Of a stretch of DNA of 64,000 bases, positions 10,748 to 19,759 are shown piece after piece. The DNA comes from JAZGGS01 sp963749485 (lineage in GTDB: Bacteria; Bacteroidota; Ignavibacteria; Ignavibacteriales; Ignavibacteriaceae). Each line of letters begins with the position of its first letter. The stretch's first letter is position 1. The notes beneath the pieces are model-generated. The model saw only the letters and a program-made list of their open reading frames with translations. It made no database searches and was not told the DNA's origin. The stretch covers positions 14,584 to 78,583 of the forward strand of contig CAVVMV010000025.1 of the NCBI GenBank assembly GCA_963749485.1, read 5' to 3'. The position numbers were made by a program, and so were the translations under genes.

Positions 10748-12109
10748 ATGTCTGATTATGTAAAAAGTTTAATGGCAGAAGTAAAAGCAAAACACGCTGC
10801 CCAACCGGAATTTCACCAGGCAGTTGAAGAAGTTGCTGATTCACTAAGTATAGTTCTGGATAGGCATCCTGAATACCGTTCAGCTAAGGTTCTTGAAAGA
10901 ATTATTGAACCTGAAAGAGTTATTATTTTTCGCGTTCCCTGGGTAGATGACCAGGGTGAAGTAAATGTTAACCTTGGTTACAGGATAGAGATGAACAGCG
11001 CTATTGGTCCTTACAAAGGCGGATTGCGTTTCCATCCTTCTGTTAATCTTGGCATATTGAAGTTTCTTGCTTTCGAACAGGTATTTAAAAATGCACTTAC
11101 AACTCTGCCAATGGGCGGTGGTAAAGGTGGTTCCGATTTCGATCCAAAAGGTAAAAGCGATCTTAAAATTATGCGCTTCTGCCAGGCATTTATGAGTGAG
11201 TTGTTCCGTCATATCGGTCCAAATACAGATGTACCTGCAGGCGATATTGGTGTAGGCGGCAGAGAGATCGGTTACATGTTTGGTCAGTATAAAAAATTAA
11301 AAAATGAATTTACCGGCGTACTTACAGGTAAAGGTCTTAATTGGGGCGGTTCTCTTATTCGCCCTGAAGCTACAGGTTACGGTGCAGTTTATTTTGCTGC
11401 AGAAATGCTTGGAACAAAAAATGAAACTCTTGAAGGAAAAACCTGTCTTGTTTCCGGAAGCGGTAACGTAGCACAATATACAACCGAAAAAATACTTGAT
11501 CTTGGCGGAAAAGTTGTAACATTTTCCGATTCCAACGGTTACATTTATGATGAAGAAGGTATTGACAGGGAAAAATTAGCTTACGTTATGGAATTAAAAA
11601 ATGTACGCCGCGGAAGAATTAAAGAATACACCGATAAATATAAAAATGCAGTTTACGCACAGATAGAACCGGATGGTGAGTTTAATCCATTGTGGAATCA
11701 TAAAGCTGATTGTGCATTCCCAAGTGCAACGCAAAACGAAATAAATGCTAAAGATGCACAGAACCTGCTTGATAACGGTGTTTATGTTGTTAGTGAAGGT
11801 GCAAATATGCCAACTACTCAAGATGGTGTAAATCTCTTCTTAGATAAAGGTATTCTTTACGGACCTGGTAAAGCAGCTAATGCAGGCGGTGTTGCAGTAT
11901 CAGGACTCGAAATGTCTCAAAACAGCCAGAGACTGCCATGGACAAGAGAAGAAGTTGATAACCGGCTTCAACTTATAATGAAGAGTATTCATAAAACATG
12001 TGTTGAAACAGCAGATAGATTCGGTACACCTGGTAATTATGTTAACGGTGCAAACATTGGCGGTTTCCTTAAAGTTGCCGATGCAATGATCGATCAAGGT
12101 GTTGTTTAA
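10748..12109 (+). CDS. gdhA: Glutamate dehydrogenase, second copy
   Basis: An intact 453-residue hexameric glutamate dehydrogenase, preceded by AAAAAGGAG seven bases before the ATG. It shows GPYKGGLRFHPS, PMGGGKGGSDFDPKGKSD with the catalytic lysine, DVPAGDIGVGGREIGYMFG, PEATGYGAVYFAAEML, the Rossmann motif VSGSGNVAQYTTEK and NAGGVAVSGLEMSQNS. The stretch TFSDSNGYIYDEEG after the second Rossmann strand, with serine in place of an acidic residue, suggests NADP use, as in enterobacterial GdhA. It differs at many residues throughout from the first copy, so the duplication is old. It heads the second gdhA / receiver-PPDK pair. Confidence 0.96.
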   Translation: MSDYVKSLMAEVKAKHAAQPEFHQAVEEVADSLSIVLDRHPEYRSAKVLERIIEPERVIIFRVPWVDDQGEVNVNLGYRIEMNSAIGPYKGGLRFHPSVNLGILKFLAFEQVFKNALTTLPMGGGKGGSDFDPKGKSDLKIMRFCQAFMSELFRHIGPNTDVPAGDIGVGGREIGYMFGQYKKLKNEFTGVLTGKGLNWGGSLIRPEATGYGAVYFAAEMLGTKNETLEGKTCLVSGSGNVAQYTTEKILDLGGKVVTFSDSNGYIYDEEGIDREKLAYVMELKNVRRGRIKEYTDKYKNAVYAQIEPDGEFNPLWNHKADCAFPSATQNEINAKDAQNLLDNGVYVVSEGANMPTTQDGVNLFLDKGILYGPGKAANAGGVAVSGLEMSQNSQRLPWTREEVDNRLQLIMKSIHKTCVETADRFGTPGNYVNGANIGGFLKVADAMIDQGVV

Positions 12110-12171
12110 TTTATGCACTTTTTTCTCTGATGACTGATATATAGAATTTCCTCATTAGTCATCATTCCAGT

Positions 12172-12218
12172 GGCGAAGCAGAACTCCTCCTTTTCTATTC
12201 TGCTTCGCCTTTTTATTT
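12172..12218 (+). terminator. Rho-independent terminator after the second gdhA
   Basis: A perfect 12-bp stem (GGCGAAGCAGAA at 12172-12183 with TTCTGCTTCGCC at 12198-12209) is followed by TTTTTATTTTT. It is the strongest terminator in the window, so the next gene must be transcribed separately or by read-through. Confidence 0.9.
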
Positions 12219-12314
12219 TTAAAAGGATAGTTTGTGATAGATACAAATTAACTGAATTTCGAACGGTAAAAATTCTTAATATATTAGTAATTAGTTTTTA
12301 ACAAAAAAATTAAA

Positions 12315-15300
12315 ATGGATTACAAACAAGAAACAAAGAGTAATCCGGAAGCACGCTGGGTTGAGCATGGTTACGGAAACCGTTTCCAGGGTTTCCAGAA
12401 TCTTATGCGCCTTAGAATTTCAAACATCCTGCTTGTTTCCAGTCTTTACGATCTTTACCTTTTTGAGGAAGACGGAAGATTGTATGAACTGATACGCAAC
12501 GAGTACCAGGGATTAAACCTCAGTCACTCTCCCGAATTAACAAGAGTTTCCAGCGGACAGGATGCGGTGAACCGCGTTAAGGAAGAAGGCAGGTTCGACC
12601 TGATAATTACCACCATGCATATTGAAGATATGACAGCGCTCGGTTTTGCAAAATTGGTTAAGGAAGCGGGTCTTAATATTCCCATAATCCTTCTTGGGCA
12701 CGATAACCGGGAACTGAAAGCACTTTTAGAAAACCCCGAAAGTTCAGTCTTCGATAAAGTTTTTATATGGACCGGTGATTTTAGAATACTCATTGGAATT
12801 ATTAAATACATTGAAGACAGGTTGAATGTTGAACACGACAGTAAAATAGTTGGTGTTCAAAATGTAATTTTTATTGAGGACAACGAACGTTACTACTCTG
12901 CCCTTTTGCCTATAATTTATACGGAGATACTAAAGCAAAGCCAGCGGCTTATTTCAGAAGGAATAAATCTTTCGCATAAGTATTTAAGAATGCGAGCACG
13001 ACCAAAAATATTACTCTGCTCTTCATACGAAGAAGCGTGGGAATATTTTGAAAAGTATAAAGAACTTGTGCTTGGTATAATTTCAGATATTGCTTTTCCA
13101 CGCAACGGCGAACTCGATGATTCAGCCGGACTTAAACTGGCTAAGTCTGTTAAAGATGAAGTAAGCGATATACCAATACTGCTTACTTCAAATAATGCAG
13201 AAGTGGAAACTGCTGCTAAAGAAGCAGGAACTGCATTTCTATTAAAAGATTCTCCCACTTTAATTTTAGAACTTCAACATTTTATGAATCGTCATTTCGG
13301 GTTTGGAGATTTTGTTTTCAGAACACCTGATGGCAGTGAAGTTGACCGGGCAGAAAACTTAAGAAACCTGGAAGAAAAACTAAAAATTGTTCCGGCAGAT
13401 TGTATAATGTTTCATGCTTCAAAAAATCATTTTTCTAACTGGCTTAAAGCACGCACAGAATTCTGGCTGGCTCACCAGTTAAGACCGCGAAAAGTTTCCG
13501 ACTACCCTTCTGTAGAAGCTTTAAGAGATTATCTTGTAAGTGCACTCCACGATTACAGACTATTGAGGCAAAGGGGAATTATTGCAGATTTTACAAAGGA
13601 AACTTTCGATCCCGAAAGCAGCTTTGCACGGATAGGCGGCGGATCACTTGGCGGCAAAGCCAGGGGATTAGGTTTTGTAAATACCTTAATTAACAATTAT
13701 CAGATCAGCGATCAGTTTGAAGATGTACAGGTAGCTGTACCACCCGCAGTTGTTCTTGGAACCAATGTTTTTGATGATTTTCTTGAGATGAATAGCCTGA
13801 GAAAGTTTGCTTTAGAATCTGATGATGACGAAGAAATAACCAAACGTTTTTTAGACGCATCAAAATTTCCTGAAGAAATTCTTGGTGAATTGGCAGCTTT
13901 CCTCGATCTTATTAATACACCGCTTGCTGTACGCTCATCAAGCTTGCTGGAAGATTCGCAGTACCATCCGTTTGCAGGTGTTTATCAAACATACATGATC
14001 CCTAATAACAACTCGAATCCGCTAATACGATTGAATGATCTTCTTACAACAATAAAAAGAGTTTACGCTTCTACATTTTACCAGGGTGCAAAAAATTACA
14101 TTAAGATTACTGCCTACCGTTCAGAAGAAGAGAAGATGGCAGTTATAATTCAAAAAATGGTAGGTAATATTCACGACAACAGGTTTTATCCTGAGTTTTC
14201 GGGTGTAGCAAAATCATTTAATTTTTATCCTCTTACACCTCAAAAACCTACAGATGGAATTGTATCTGTTGCCCTTGGATTGGGTAAAATGGTTGTTGAA
14301 GGTGGTAACACTGTAAGATTCTGTCCAAAATATCCTGATGACCTAATTCAGTTTTATTCTGTAAAGGAATCATTAAAGAACAGCCAACGGGGATTCTTTG
14401 CACTTCAGTTAGATGAAAAAACAGATTTTGGAAATGTTACTTATGATAAACTTGTAAAACACTTCGGGCTCGAAATTGCTGAAGCAGATGGATCTCTTAA
14501 TTATGTTGGGTCTACTTACATTCCGGATAACGATGCTATTTACGATGGATTATCAAGGAAGGGACATAGAATTGTAACATTCGGACCAGTATTAAGAAAC
14601 AAAATGTTTCCTCTTTCTAATATTTTAGAGTTGCTGCTGGAGATGGGTAACTGGGGAATGGGAACTGCTATTGAAATGGAATTTGCCGTTAAGATGCCAA
14701 CAGTGCCCGGCAAGAAGAAAGAATTTGGTTTGCTCCAAATAAGACCCCTGGTTGTTAGTCACGATTTTGAAGATCTTAAAATTGAAAAGGTTAAAAAAGA
14801 AAAACTTATTTGCCAGAGCAGCCGTGTACTTGGTAACGGAATTATAAACAACATTCACGATGCAATTGTAGTGGATTATAATCTCTTTGAAAGGGCTAAA
14901 AGTAAAGAAGTTGCTGCAGAAGTTGCTTCCTTTAACACACAATTAATAAAAGAAAAAAAACCATATCTACTGGTTGGAGTGGGAAGATGGGGTTCTCTCG
15001 ATCCCTGGCTGGGCATCCCGGTAAACTGGGATCAGATTGCCGGTGCAAAAGCAATTGTGGAAACAAGTTTTAAAGACCTGGCTGTTGAACCTTCGCAGGG
15101 TTCACATTTTTTCCAGAATATAACTTCTTTTATGATTGGTTACTTCACTGTCAGTTCTCTTCAAGCTGATGATTTTGTTGATTGGGACTGGCTGCTTAAA
15201 CAGGAAACCGTGGAGAGTAAAACTTTTACAAAACATATAAGGTTTAAACATCCTGTTATAATTAAAATGAATGGGCATGAAAATGAGGGGATAATAATTA

Positions 15301-15329
15301 AACCGGAGCAGAACATTGGAACAAGATAA
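12315..15329 (+). CDS. Receiver / PPDK N-terminal-like ATP-grasp protein, copy 2
   Basis: An intact 1004-residue protein. The first receiver-like domain (residues ~35-170) has SS in place of the acidic pair (ILLVSSLYD) and T at the phosphoacceptor position (DLIITTMH). The second (~175-345) keeps an acidic pair (VIFIEDNE), the acceptor Asp (IISDIAF, ~255), Thr/Ser (LLTSNN) and Lys (FLLKDSP, ~308). A linker with HFSNWLKARTEFWLAHQLRP leads to the PPDK_N-like domain from ~440, with GGGSLGGKARGLGF, AVRSSSLLEDSQYHPF (~540) and LGLGKMVVEGGNTVRFCP (~654). The C-terminal ~170 residues carry VGVGRWGSLDPWLGIPV. No His-swivel or PEP barrel. It may be a phosphorylation-controlled sensor or kinase of carbon/nitrogen status; this is inference. 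The zinc-ribbon gene overlaps its 3' end. Confidence 0.9.
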   Translation: MDYKQETKSNPEARWVEHGYGNRFQGFQNLMRLRISNILLVSSLYDLYLFEEDGRLYELIRNEYQGLNLSHSPELTRVSSGQDAVNRVKEEGRFDLIITTMHIEDMTALGFAKLVKEAGLNIPIILLGHDNRELKALLENPESSVFDKVFIWTGDFRILIGIIKYIEDRLNVEHDSKIVGVQNVIFIEDNERYYSALLPIIYTEILKQSQRLISEGINLSHKYLRMRARPKILLCSSYEEAWEYFEKYKELVLGIISDIAFPRNGELDDSAGLKLAKSVKDEVSDIPILLTSNNAEVETAAKEAGTAFLLKDSPTLILELQHFMNRHFGFGDFVFRTPDGSEVDRAENLRNLEEKLKIVPADCIMFHASKNHFSNWLKARTEFWLAHQLRPRKVSDYPSVEALRDYLVSALHDYRLLRQRGIIADFTKETFDPESSFARIGGGSLGGKARGLGFVNTLINNYQISDQFEDVQVAVPPAVVLGTNVFDDFLEMNSLRKFALESDDDEEITKRFLDASKFPEEILGELAAFLDLINTPLAVRSSSLLEDSQYHPFAGVYQTYMIPNNNSNPLIRLNDLLTTIKRVYASTFYQGAKNYIKITAYRSEEEKMAVIIQKMVGNIHDNRFYPEFSGVAKSFNFYPLTPQKPTDGIVSVALGLGKMVVEGGNTVRFCPKYPDDLIQFYSVKESLKNSQRGFFALQLDEKTDFGNVTYDKLVKHFGLEIAEADGSLNYVGSTYIPDNDAIYDGLSRKGHRIVTFGPVLRNKMFPLSNILELLLEMGNWGMGTAIEMEFAVKMPTVPGKKKEFGLLQIRPLVVSHDFEDLKIEKVKKEKLICQSSRVLGNGIINNIHDAIVVDYNLFERAKSKEVAAEVASFNTQLIKEKKPYLLVGVGRWGSLDPWLGIPVNWDQIAGAKAIVETSFKDLAVEPSQGSHFFQNITSFMIGYFTVSSLQADDFVDWDWLLKQETVESKTFTKHIRFKHPVIIKMNGHENEGIIIKPEQNIGTR

Positions 15330-15498
15330 ATCTACAAAAAACCAACCTGTACCCTCTACCTGTCCGCACTGTGGCAATAAGCTAACGCCCTGGCAGCAAG
15401 TGCTTTTGGCAACGGATAGAGCTCTTGTTTGTAAGAAATGCTGGTACAGGATAATCCTCGATGTTTATGCTGAGTACAAAACTAAAACCACCTATTGA
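15316..15498 (+). CDS. Small CXXC zinc-ribbon protein
   Basis: A 60-residue protein starting at TTG 15316 and overlapping the end of the large upstream gene by 14 bases, which suggests translational coupling. It holds two cysteine pairs, CPHC and CKKC, about 20 residues apart, enough for one zinc ribbon, and a short aromatic tail. The spacing resembles CXXC-20-CXXC proteins, but I do not recognise a functional family. Its coupling to the receiver-PPDK protein points to a related or accessory role. Confidence 0.7.
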   Translation: MEQDKSTKNQPVPSTCPHCGNKLTPWQQVLLATDRALVCKKCWYRIILDVYAEYKTKTTY

Positions 15499-15528
15499 TG
15501 ATAAATCAAAGCATAAGGAAGATTAAGT

Positions 15529-16778
15529 ATGCAATCATATAATTCATTCCGTGTTGCACAACAGCAAATCCTGGAAGCTGCAAAAATCTTAAATCTTGAT
15601 GAAGCAACAACTAAAGTTTTTAAGTGTTCCTCAACTTGAAACAAGTTTTACAATTCCATTAAAAATGGATAGTGGCGAAACTAAAATTTTCCAGGCATAC
15701 CGTATTCAGTATAATACTTCCAGGGGACCTGCAAAAGGGGGTATCCGCTTTCACCCGGAAGAAACAGTAGATACAATCCGTGCACTTGCATCCTGGATGA
15801 CATGGAAGACTGCAGTTGTTGATCTTCCGCTTGGCGGCAGTAAAGGCGGCATTTGCTGCGATCCTAAATCCATGAGCGAGAGGGAACTGGAAAGAATTTC
15901 CAGGCATTATGTAAGAGCTATCTCTCCCCTGCTTGGTGTAGATAGAGATATACCTGCAACCGATGTTTATACAAACCCGCAAACAATGGCTTGGATGATG
16001 GATGAATACGAAAAAATTAATTGGAACCATAGTCCGGGTGTATTTACCGATAAACCTTTACAGGTTGGCGGAACAGAAGGAAGAAGAGATGCAACAGCAC
16101 GAGGCGGCATAATTACGGTAAGGGAAGCTTGTAAAGCTTTAGGATTCGATCCAACAAAGGGATATGCTATACAGGGCTTTGGTGATGCAGGACAAAGAGC
16201 AGCACTCCTTCACCCCGAAATGCTGGGTGGAGGTAAGCTTGTAGCTGTAAGCGATTCAAGAGGTGCAATATATAACCCTGATGGCTTTCATCCTGAAGAA
16301 TTAGTTCATCACAAACTTAAAACCGGTGCAGTACTAAATTTCCCTGGTTCAAAACAAATACCGCATGACAAGCTGTTAGAGCTTGATGTAGAAATATTAT
16401 ATCCCGCAGCATTGGAAAATGCAATCCACAGTAATAATGTAAAAAATATAAAAGCACGCGTGGTTTGTGAGCTTGCAAACGGTCCTACAACTCCCGAAGC
16501 TGATATTATTCTTCATAAAAACGGTGCTTATGTAATTCCCGATATCCTTGCAAGCGCCGGTGGAGTAATTGTATCTTACTTCGAAATGGTACAGGATAAA
16601 TCTCTCTATTTTTGGGAAGAAGAAGAGGTACACAAACAATTGGATAAAAAACTAACTCTCGCCTACAAGAGGAGTACAGGAAGCTATAAAGGAGAAAAAG
16701 GTACATCCACGTTTAGCTGCAATGCTTGTTGGTGTTGCCCGGGTTGCGCAGGCAAGTAAGTTAAGAGGTTGGGTTTAA
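15529..16778 (+). CDS. Glu/Leu/Phe/Val dehydrogenase, third glutamate dehydrogenase (two frameshifts)
   Basis: The start is ATG at 15529 (MQSYNSFRVAQQQ). After removing one extra G near 15615 (AAA-G-TTT) the protein runs FLSVPQLETSFTIPLKMD, RGPAKGGIRFHPEE, PLGGSKGGICCDP with the catalytic lysine, DIPATDVYTNPQTMAWM, IQGFGDAGQRAA and VCELANGPTTPEAD. A second extra base near 16683 hides the true C-terminus (HPRLAAMLVGVARVAQASKL), ending at 16778. The corrected length of 415 residues and these motifs place it in the smaller glutamate dehydrogenase class found in archaea and Bacillus, distinct from the two upstream copies and usually NAD-dependent. Leucine or valine dehydrogenase activity cannot be excluded. 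Confidence 0.88.
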
Positions 16779-16873
16779 TCTAAGTAGATTTGCAGCAAAG
16801 GAACCTGTAACGATTCATAAAATAATTCTGTTAAGTTATTTATCTTAACTTAATTCATGCTAATGAAAAAAAT

Positions 16874-17707
16874 ATGAGTGACAATAAAAGTTTAACAGAA
16901 CGTTATTACACTACCACTAACCTCTTCTCATCTATTCTTAAAGCTCTTAAAGCAGCCGGTAAGGATATAAATAATTTAACCATTAAAGATTTAGCTCCTG
17001 TAGATTCATTCCACATCCGTGGTATTGAAGCGACTAAAGAACTTGCCAGCCTAATTAAAATAAAACCTGTAGATAAAATTCTTGATGTTGGTTGTGGAAT
17101 CGGCGGCTCTGCAAGGTTTCTTGCAAGTAACTATGGATGTTTTGTTACGGGTATTGATATTACCGAGGAATACTGCAATGCTGCTGCTGAATTATCAAAA
17201 CTATTAAAGCTTGAAAATAAAACTGAATTCCATCATGCAGACACAATTGATCTTCCATTTGAAAAAGAAAGCTTTGATATTGTGTGGAGCGAGCATGTTC
17301 AAATGAATGTTGAAAATAAGCAGAAGCTTTACGAGGAAATTTACAGGGTGCTTAAACCGGGTGGAAAATTAATATTTTATGATGTGTTTACAGGAATGGA
17401 AGAAAAAGTTTTTTATCCTGTTCCCTGGGCTGATGATTCTTCAACAGATTTTTTAATCGGACAGAATGAAACAATAAATTTGATTGAATCTCTCAACTTC
17501 AAAATAAATTATTGGGAAGATATAACAGAGCTATCAAAAGATTGGTTTACAACGGCTTTTACAAAAATGAAAAACCGGAAACCTTACCCTCTTGGTTTGC
17601 ATCTTGTAATGGGTGAAAATTCTGACGAAAAATTCCACAACATGGTTCGTAATCTTAACGAAGATAAAATAACAGTTGTACAAGCAGTTGTGGAAAAGAA
17701 GGATTAA
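16874..17707 (+). CDS. Class I SAM-dependent methyltransferase (sarcosine/dimethylglycine methyltransferase-like)
   Basis: A 277-residue protein with a clear SAM-binding motif I, ILDVGCGIGGSARFLA near residue 70, followed by VTGIDITEEYC, DTIDLPFEKESFDIVWSEH and LKPGGKLIFYDVF. The N-terminal YYTTTNLFSSIL and the overall order resemble small-molecule N-methyltransferases acting on sarcosine or dimethylglycine, and also tocopherol-type methyltransferases. The substrate cannot be fixed from sequence. It stands alone between the third glutamate dehydrogenase and a decayed VOC gene. Confidence 0.8.
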   Translation: MSDNKSLTERYYTTTNLFSSILKALKAAGKDINNLTIKDLAPVDSFHIRGIEATKELASLIKIKPVDKILDVGCGIGGSARFLASNYGCFVTGIDITEEYCNAAAELSKLLKLENKTEFHHADTIDLPFEKESFDIVWSEHVQMNVENKQKLYEEIYRVLKPGGKLIFYDVFTGMEEKVFYPVPWADDSSTDFLIGQNETINLIESLNFKINYWEDITELSKDWFTTAFTKMKNRKPYPLGLHLVMGENSDEKFHNMVRNLNEDKITVVQAVVEKKD

Positions 17708-17763
17708 GGTTTGTTAAATTGAATAAATAGTACTTTTTTATTAGTTAATTATCCGGAGAAAAT

Positions 17764-17982
17764 ATGATTCTGAAAGCAGCAGGAATTGATCATCTTAATT
17801 TGGATGTAAAAAACTGGTCAACTGTCTTCAATAAATTTCGGATGTTATACAAAAAATGTACGGAACATCGCATCGAATTTTATTACGGGGACGATTGAAT
17901 GGGAAAGTCGAGCTCAATTTATATTAAAGATCCTAACGGTTACGAAATTGAACTTGCAAAAGTGTTCGGCGGAGGACTTTAG
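17764..17982 (+). pseudogene. Decayed VOC (glyoxalase-fold) gene
   Basis: The start (MILKAAGIDHLNLDVKN) matches the first metal-site strand of VOC/glyoxalase domains, and the end (SSIYIKDPNGYEIELAKV) matches the last strand. The middle of the roughly 120-130 residue fold is missing, leaving about 72 codons, and a TGA at 17896-17898 interrupts the frame. A GGAG ribosome-binding site lies ahead of the ATG. This is a real internal deletion rather than just a base-calling slip, so I call it a pseudogene. Confidence 0.7.
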
Positions 17983-18087
17983 TTAAGCTGTAATTAGTAT
18001 TCAGGTTTTCGGAAAATAAAGTACAGTCATTTATATTCATTCAAATCCCAATTATAGGATAGATACTTAATATTCCACTTCGATAAA

Positions 18088-18808
18088 TTATTTTTTAATA
18101 TCTTCAGCAATTTCCTTATCAATAAACCGGGAAATATAATTAAGCATTTCCTGTTCGTTCTCGCCGAAATCGTTTTCGTACCAGCTTAGAATTTTTGAAA
18201 GGGATGCGGTTCGCGTTTTTTTATCAAATTTGTTTTTTGTTACATCATTAAAAAATAATTTTGCCTGTTCGTTTAGTTGATTTATCTAATTTATATCCTT
18301 CGTAAGCTTCATTAAGCAGTGGCGGGCAGCTAATCGAAGCACATACCAGCGCAAAGTGAATTCTTTCTTCATTAAATTTTTTACGAATGATATCATGCTC
18401 AATATTATTAAGAGATAATTCAGTTCCGTTAATAACAATTTTTTCATCATCCCAAATTGTGGTTCCAAGTAATGATCCAAGGTACAATCCACCCCAATGT
18501 AGATCGTTTATGCTTTCCACCGGGTATTCATCAATTATAAATTTTAAAGTGAATGCGTTGTACGCATTGATCCAAAAGGCAAGACGGTTTTTCTCATTTA
18601 CAATTTTTTGTGGGATTGGTATTTTCAAGCTGTTCTATATACTTATCTAAACGCACCATCATCTTTTAATTTACTATACTTAACCAGCCCGTTACTAACA
18701 TTATCTTGTAGAATTTGTGTAAATAATGAGTGCTGATCATCTACGCTTTGAGCAAAGGTTATATTATAAGATAAAAAGAAGCAATGTTGAAAGAAATATT
18801 ATTTTCAT
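18088..18808 (-). CDS. Secreted DUF547 protein (several frameshifts)
   Basis: The start is at 18808 with signal peptide MKIIFLSTLLLFIL and a cleavage-like FAQ. The central part carries the family core AFWINAYNAFTLKFII, ESINDLHWGGL and HFALVCASISCPPL with the conserved cysteine. After a frame change near 18270 the protein ends with LSKILSWYENDFGENEQEML and a stop at 18088-18090. Shifts also occur near 18767, 18640 and 18270. About 240 residues in all. DUF547 resembles a cysteine-peptidase-like fold, but its function is unknown. Confidence 0.75.
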
Positions 18809-18813
18809 ATTGA

Positions 18814-19489
18814 TCAGTCCTTAAAATATTTGCTATAAATATTATCCGGATTTATTCCTACCAAATAACCTAGTATATAAAATCCGTTTAACAATTGTGT
18901 TTTAAGAATTCCTCTCTTTTCAAAACGTCTGGCTGAAGTGGTAACAAACGATGGCAGCTTATAAATAGTTTTTGTTTTCCTGGCTTTTCTAAAAAACTCA
19001 ACATCTTCAAAAATTGGCAGGTTCGGAAATCCGCCAAGTTCATTAAAAAAATTTCTGCGCACAACAATTACCTGGTCTCCAAAAGATCGTAAAAATCGAA
19101 TCAAACTTTGTAAACCATGAATATATTTTCATTAATAAATTTTCTGAATCAAACTTCATTTTAAACGTGGCAATATCAATTTTACCAGTGAAGAAAAATT
19201 TGTTAATTAAATAAAGAGCATCATCAGGTAAAAAAGTATCGGCGTGAAGAAATATTAGCACTTCGCCGTTTGAACTCTGTGCTGCCTTGTTCATTTGCAT
19301 ACCTTTTCCTTTCTTACTACTACACACTTTAGCGCCCAGGTTTTCAGCAATTTTTATGGTGTTATCAGTGCTGCCGCCATCAGAAATAATAATTTCCAAC
19401 TCTTCAGTAAATTTTTGCAGATTTGTTAAAACTCGCGGAAGAAATTTTTCTTCATTTAACGTAGGAATAATTATGGAATATTTATACAT
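18814..19489 (-). CDS. Glycosyltransferase family 2, TIGR04283-like (frameshifted)
   Basis: The N-terminus YSIIIPTLNEEKFLPRVL, the motif ISDGGSTDNTI and IFLHADTFLPDDA are diagnostic of the GT2 subfamily of about 225 residues often named TIGR04283. It lacks the usual DXD form and has HADT. One extra A near 19100 splits it; corrected, FDSIF joins RSFGDQVIVVRR, then GGFPNLPIFEDVEF follows. The family occurs with radical SAM or arsenosugar-related genes elsewhere, none of which are seen here. It is cytoplasmic or membrane-associated, with unknown acceptor. Five bases separate it from the downstream DUF547 start, so they are probably one operon. Confidence 0.85.
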
Positions 19490-19759
19490 ATTAAAACTGA
19501 GCTTGATAACAATTAATCTCGTGAATTGAGTTTTTCCACTAAGTACGATTAATTAATAATAAGGCAAATATTAAAATAATTGCAGATAGAAATTGTATTC
19601 TATACTTACAGTCTTAAGAAACAGATTACTAATTACTGTAGCTTGTTTTGCAAAATCCTTATTTGATATAGTAATCTTAACAAATTATTTTTAATAGGTA
19701 GTTACAATCTTTTTGTAATTTCAACCGGTTTCAAAATAATCACAACAAGGAGAAGTATA

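Noticed and set aside
12524..13258. Minus-strand open frames inside the receiver-PPDK gene
   Set aside because: They are shadows of a strongly conserved plus-strand gene and have no recognisable protein content.
18030..18075. Possible tRNA because of ATTCAAATCCC
   Set aside because: No acceptor stem or D/anticodon arms can be formed around it.
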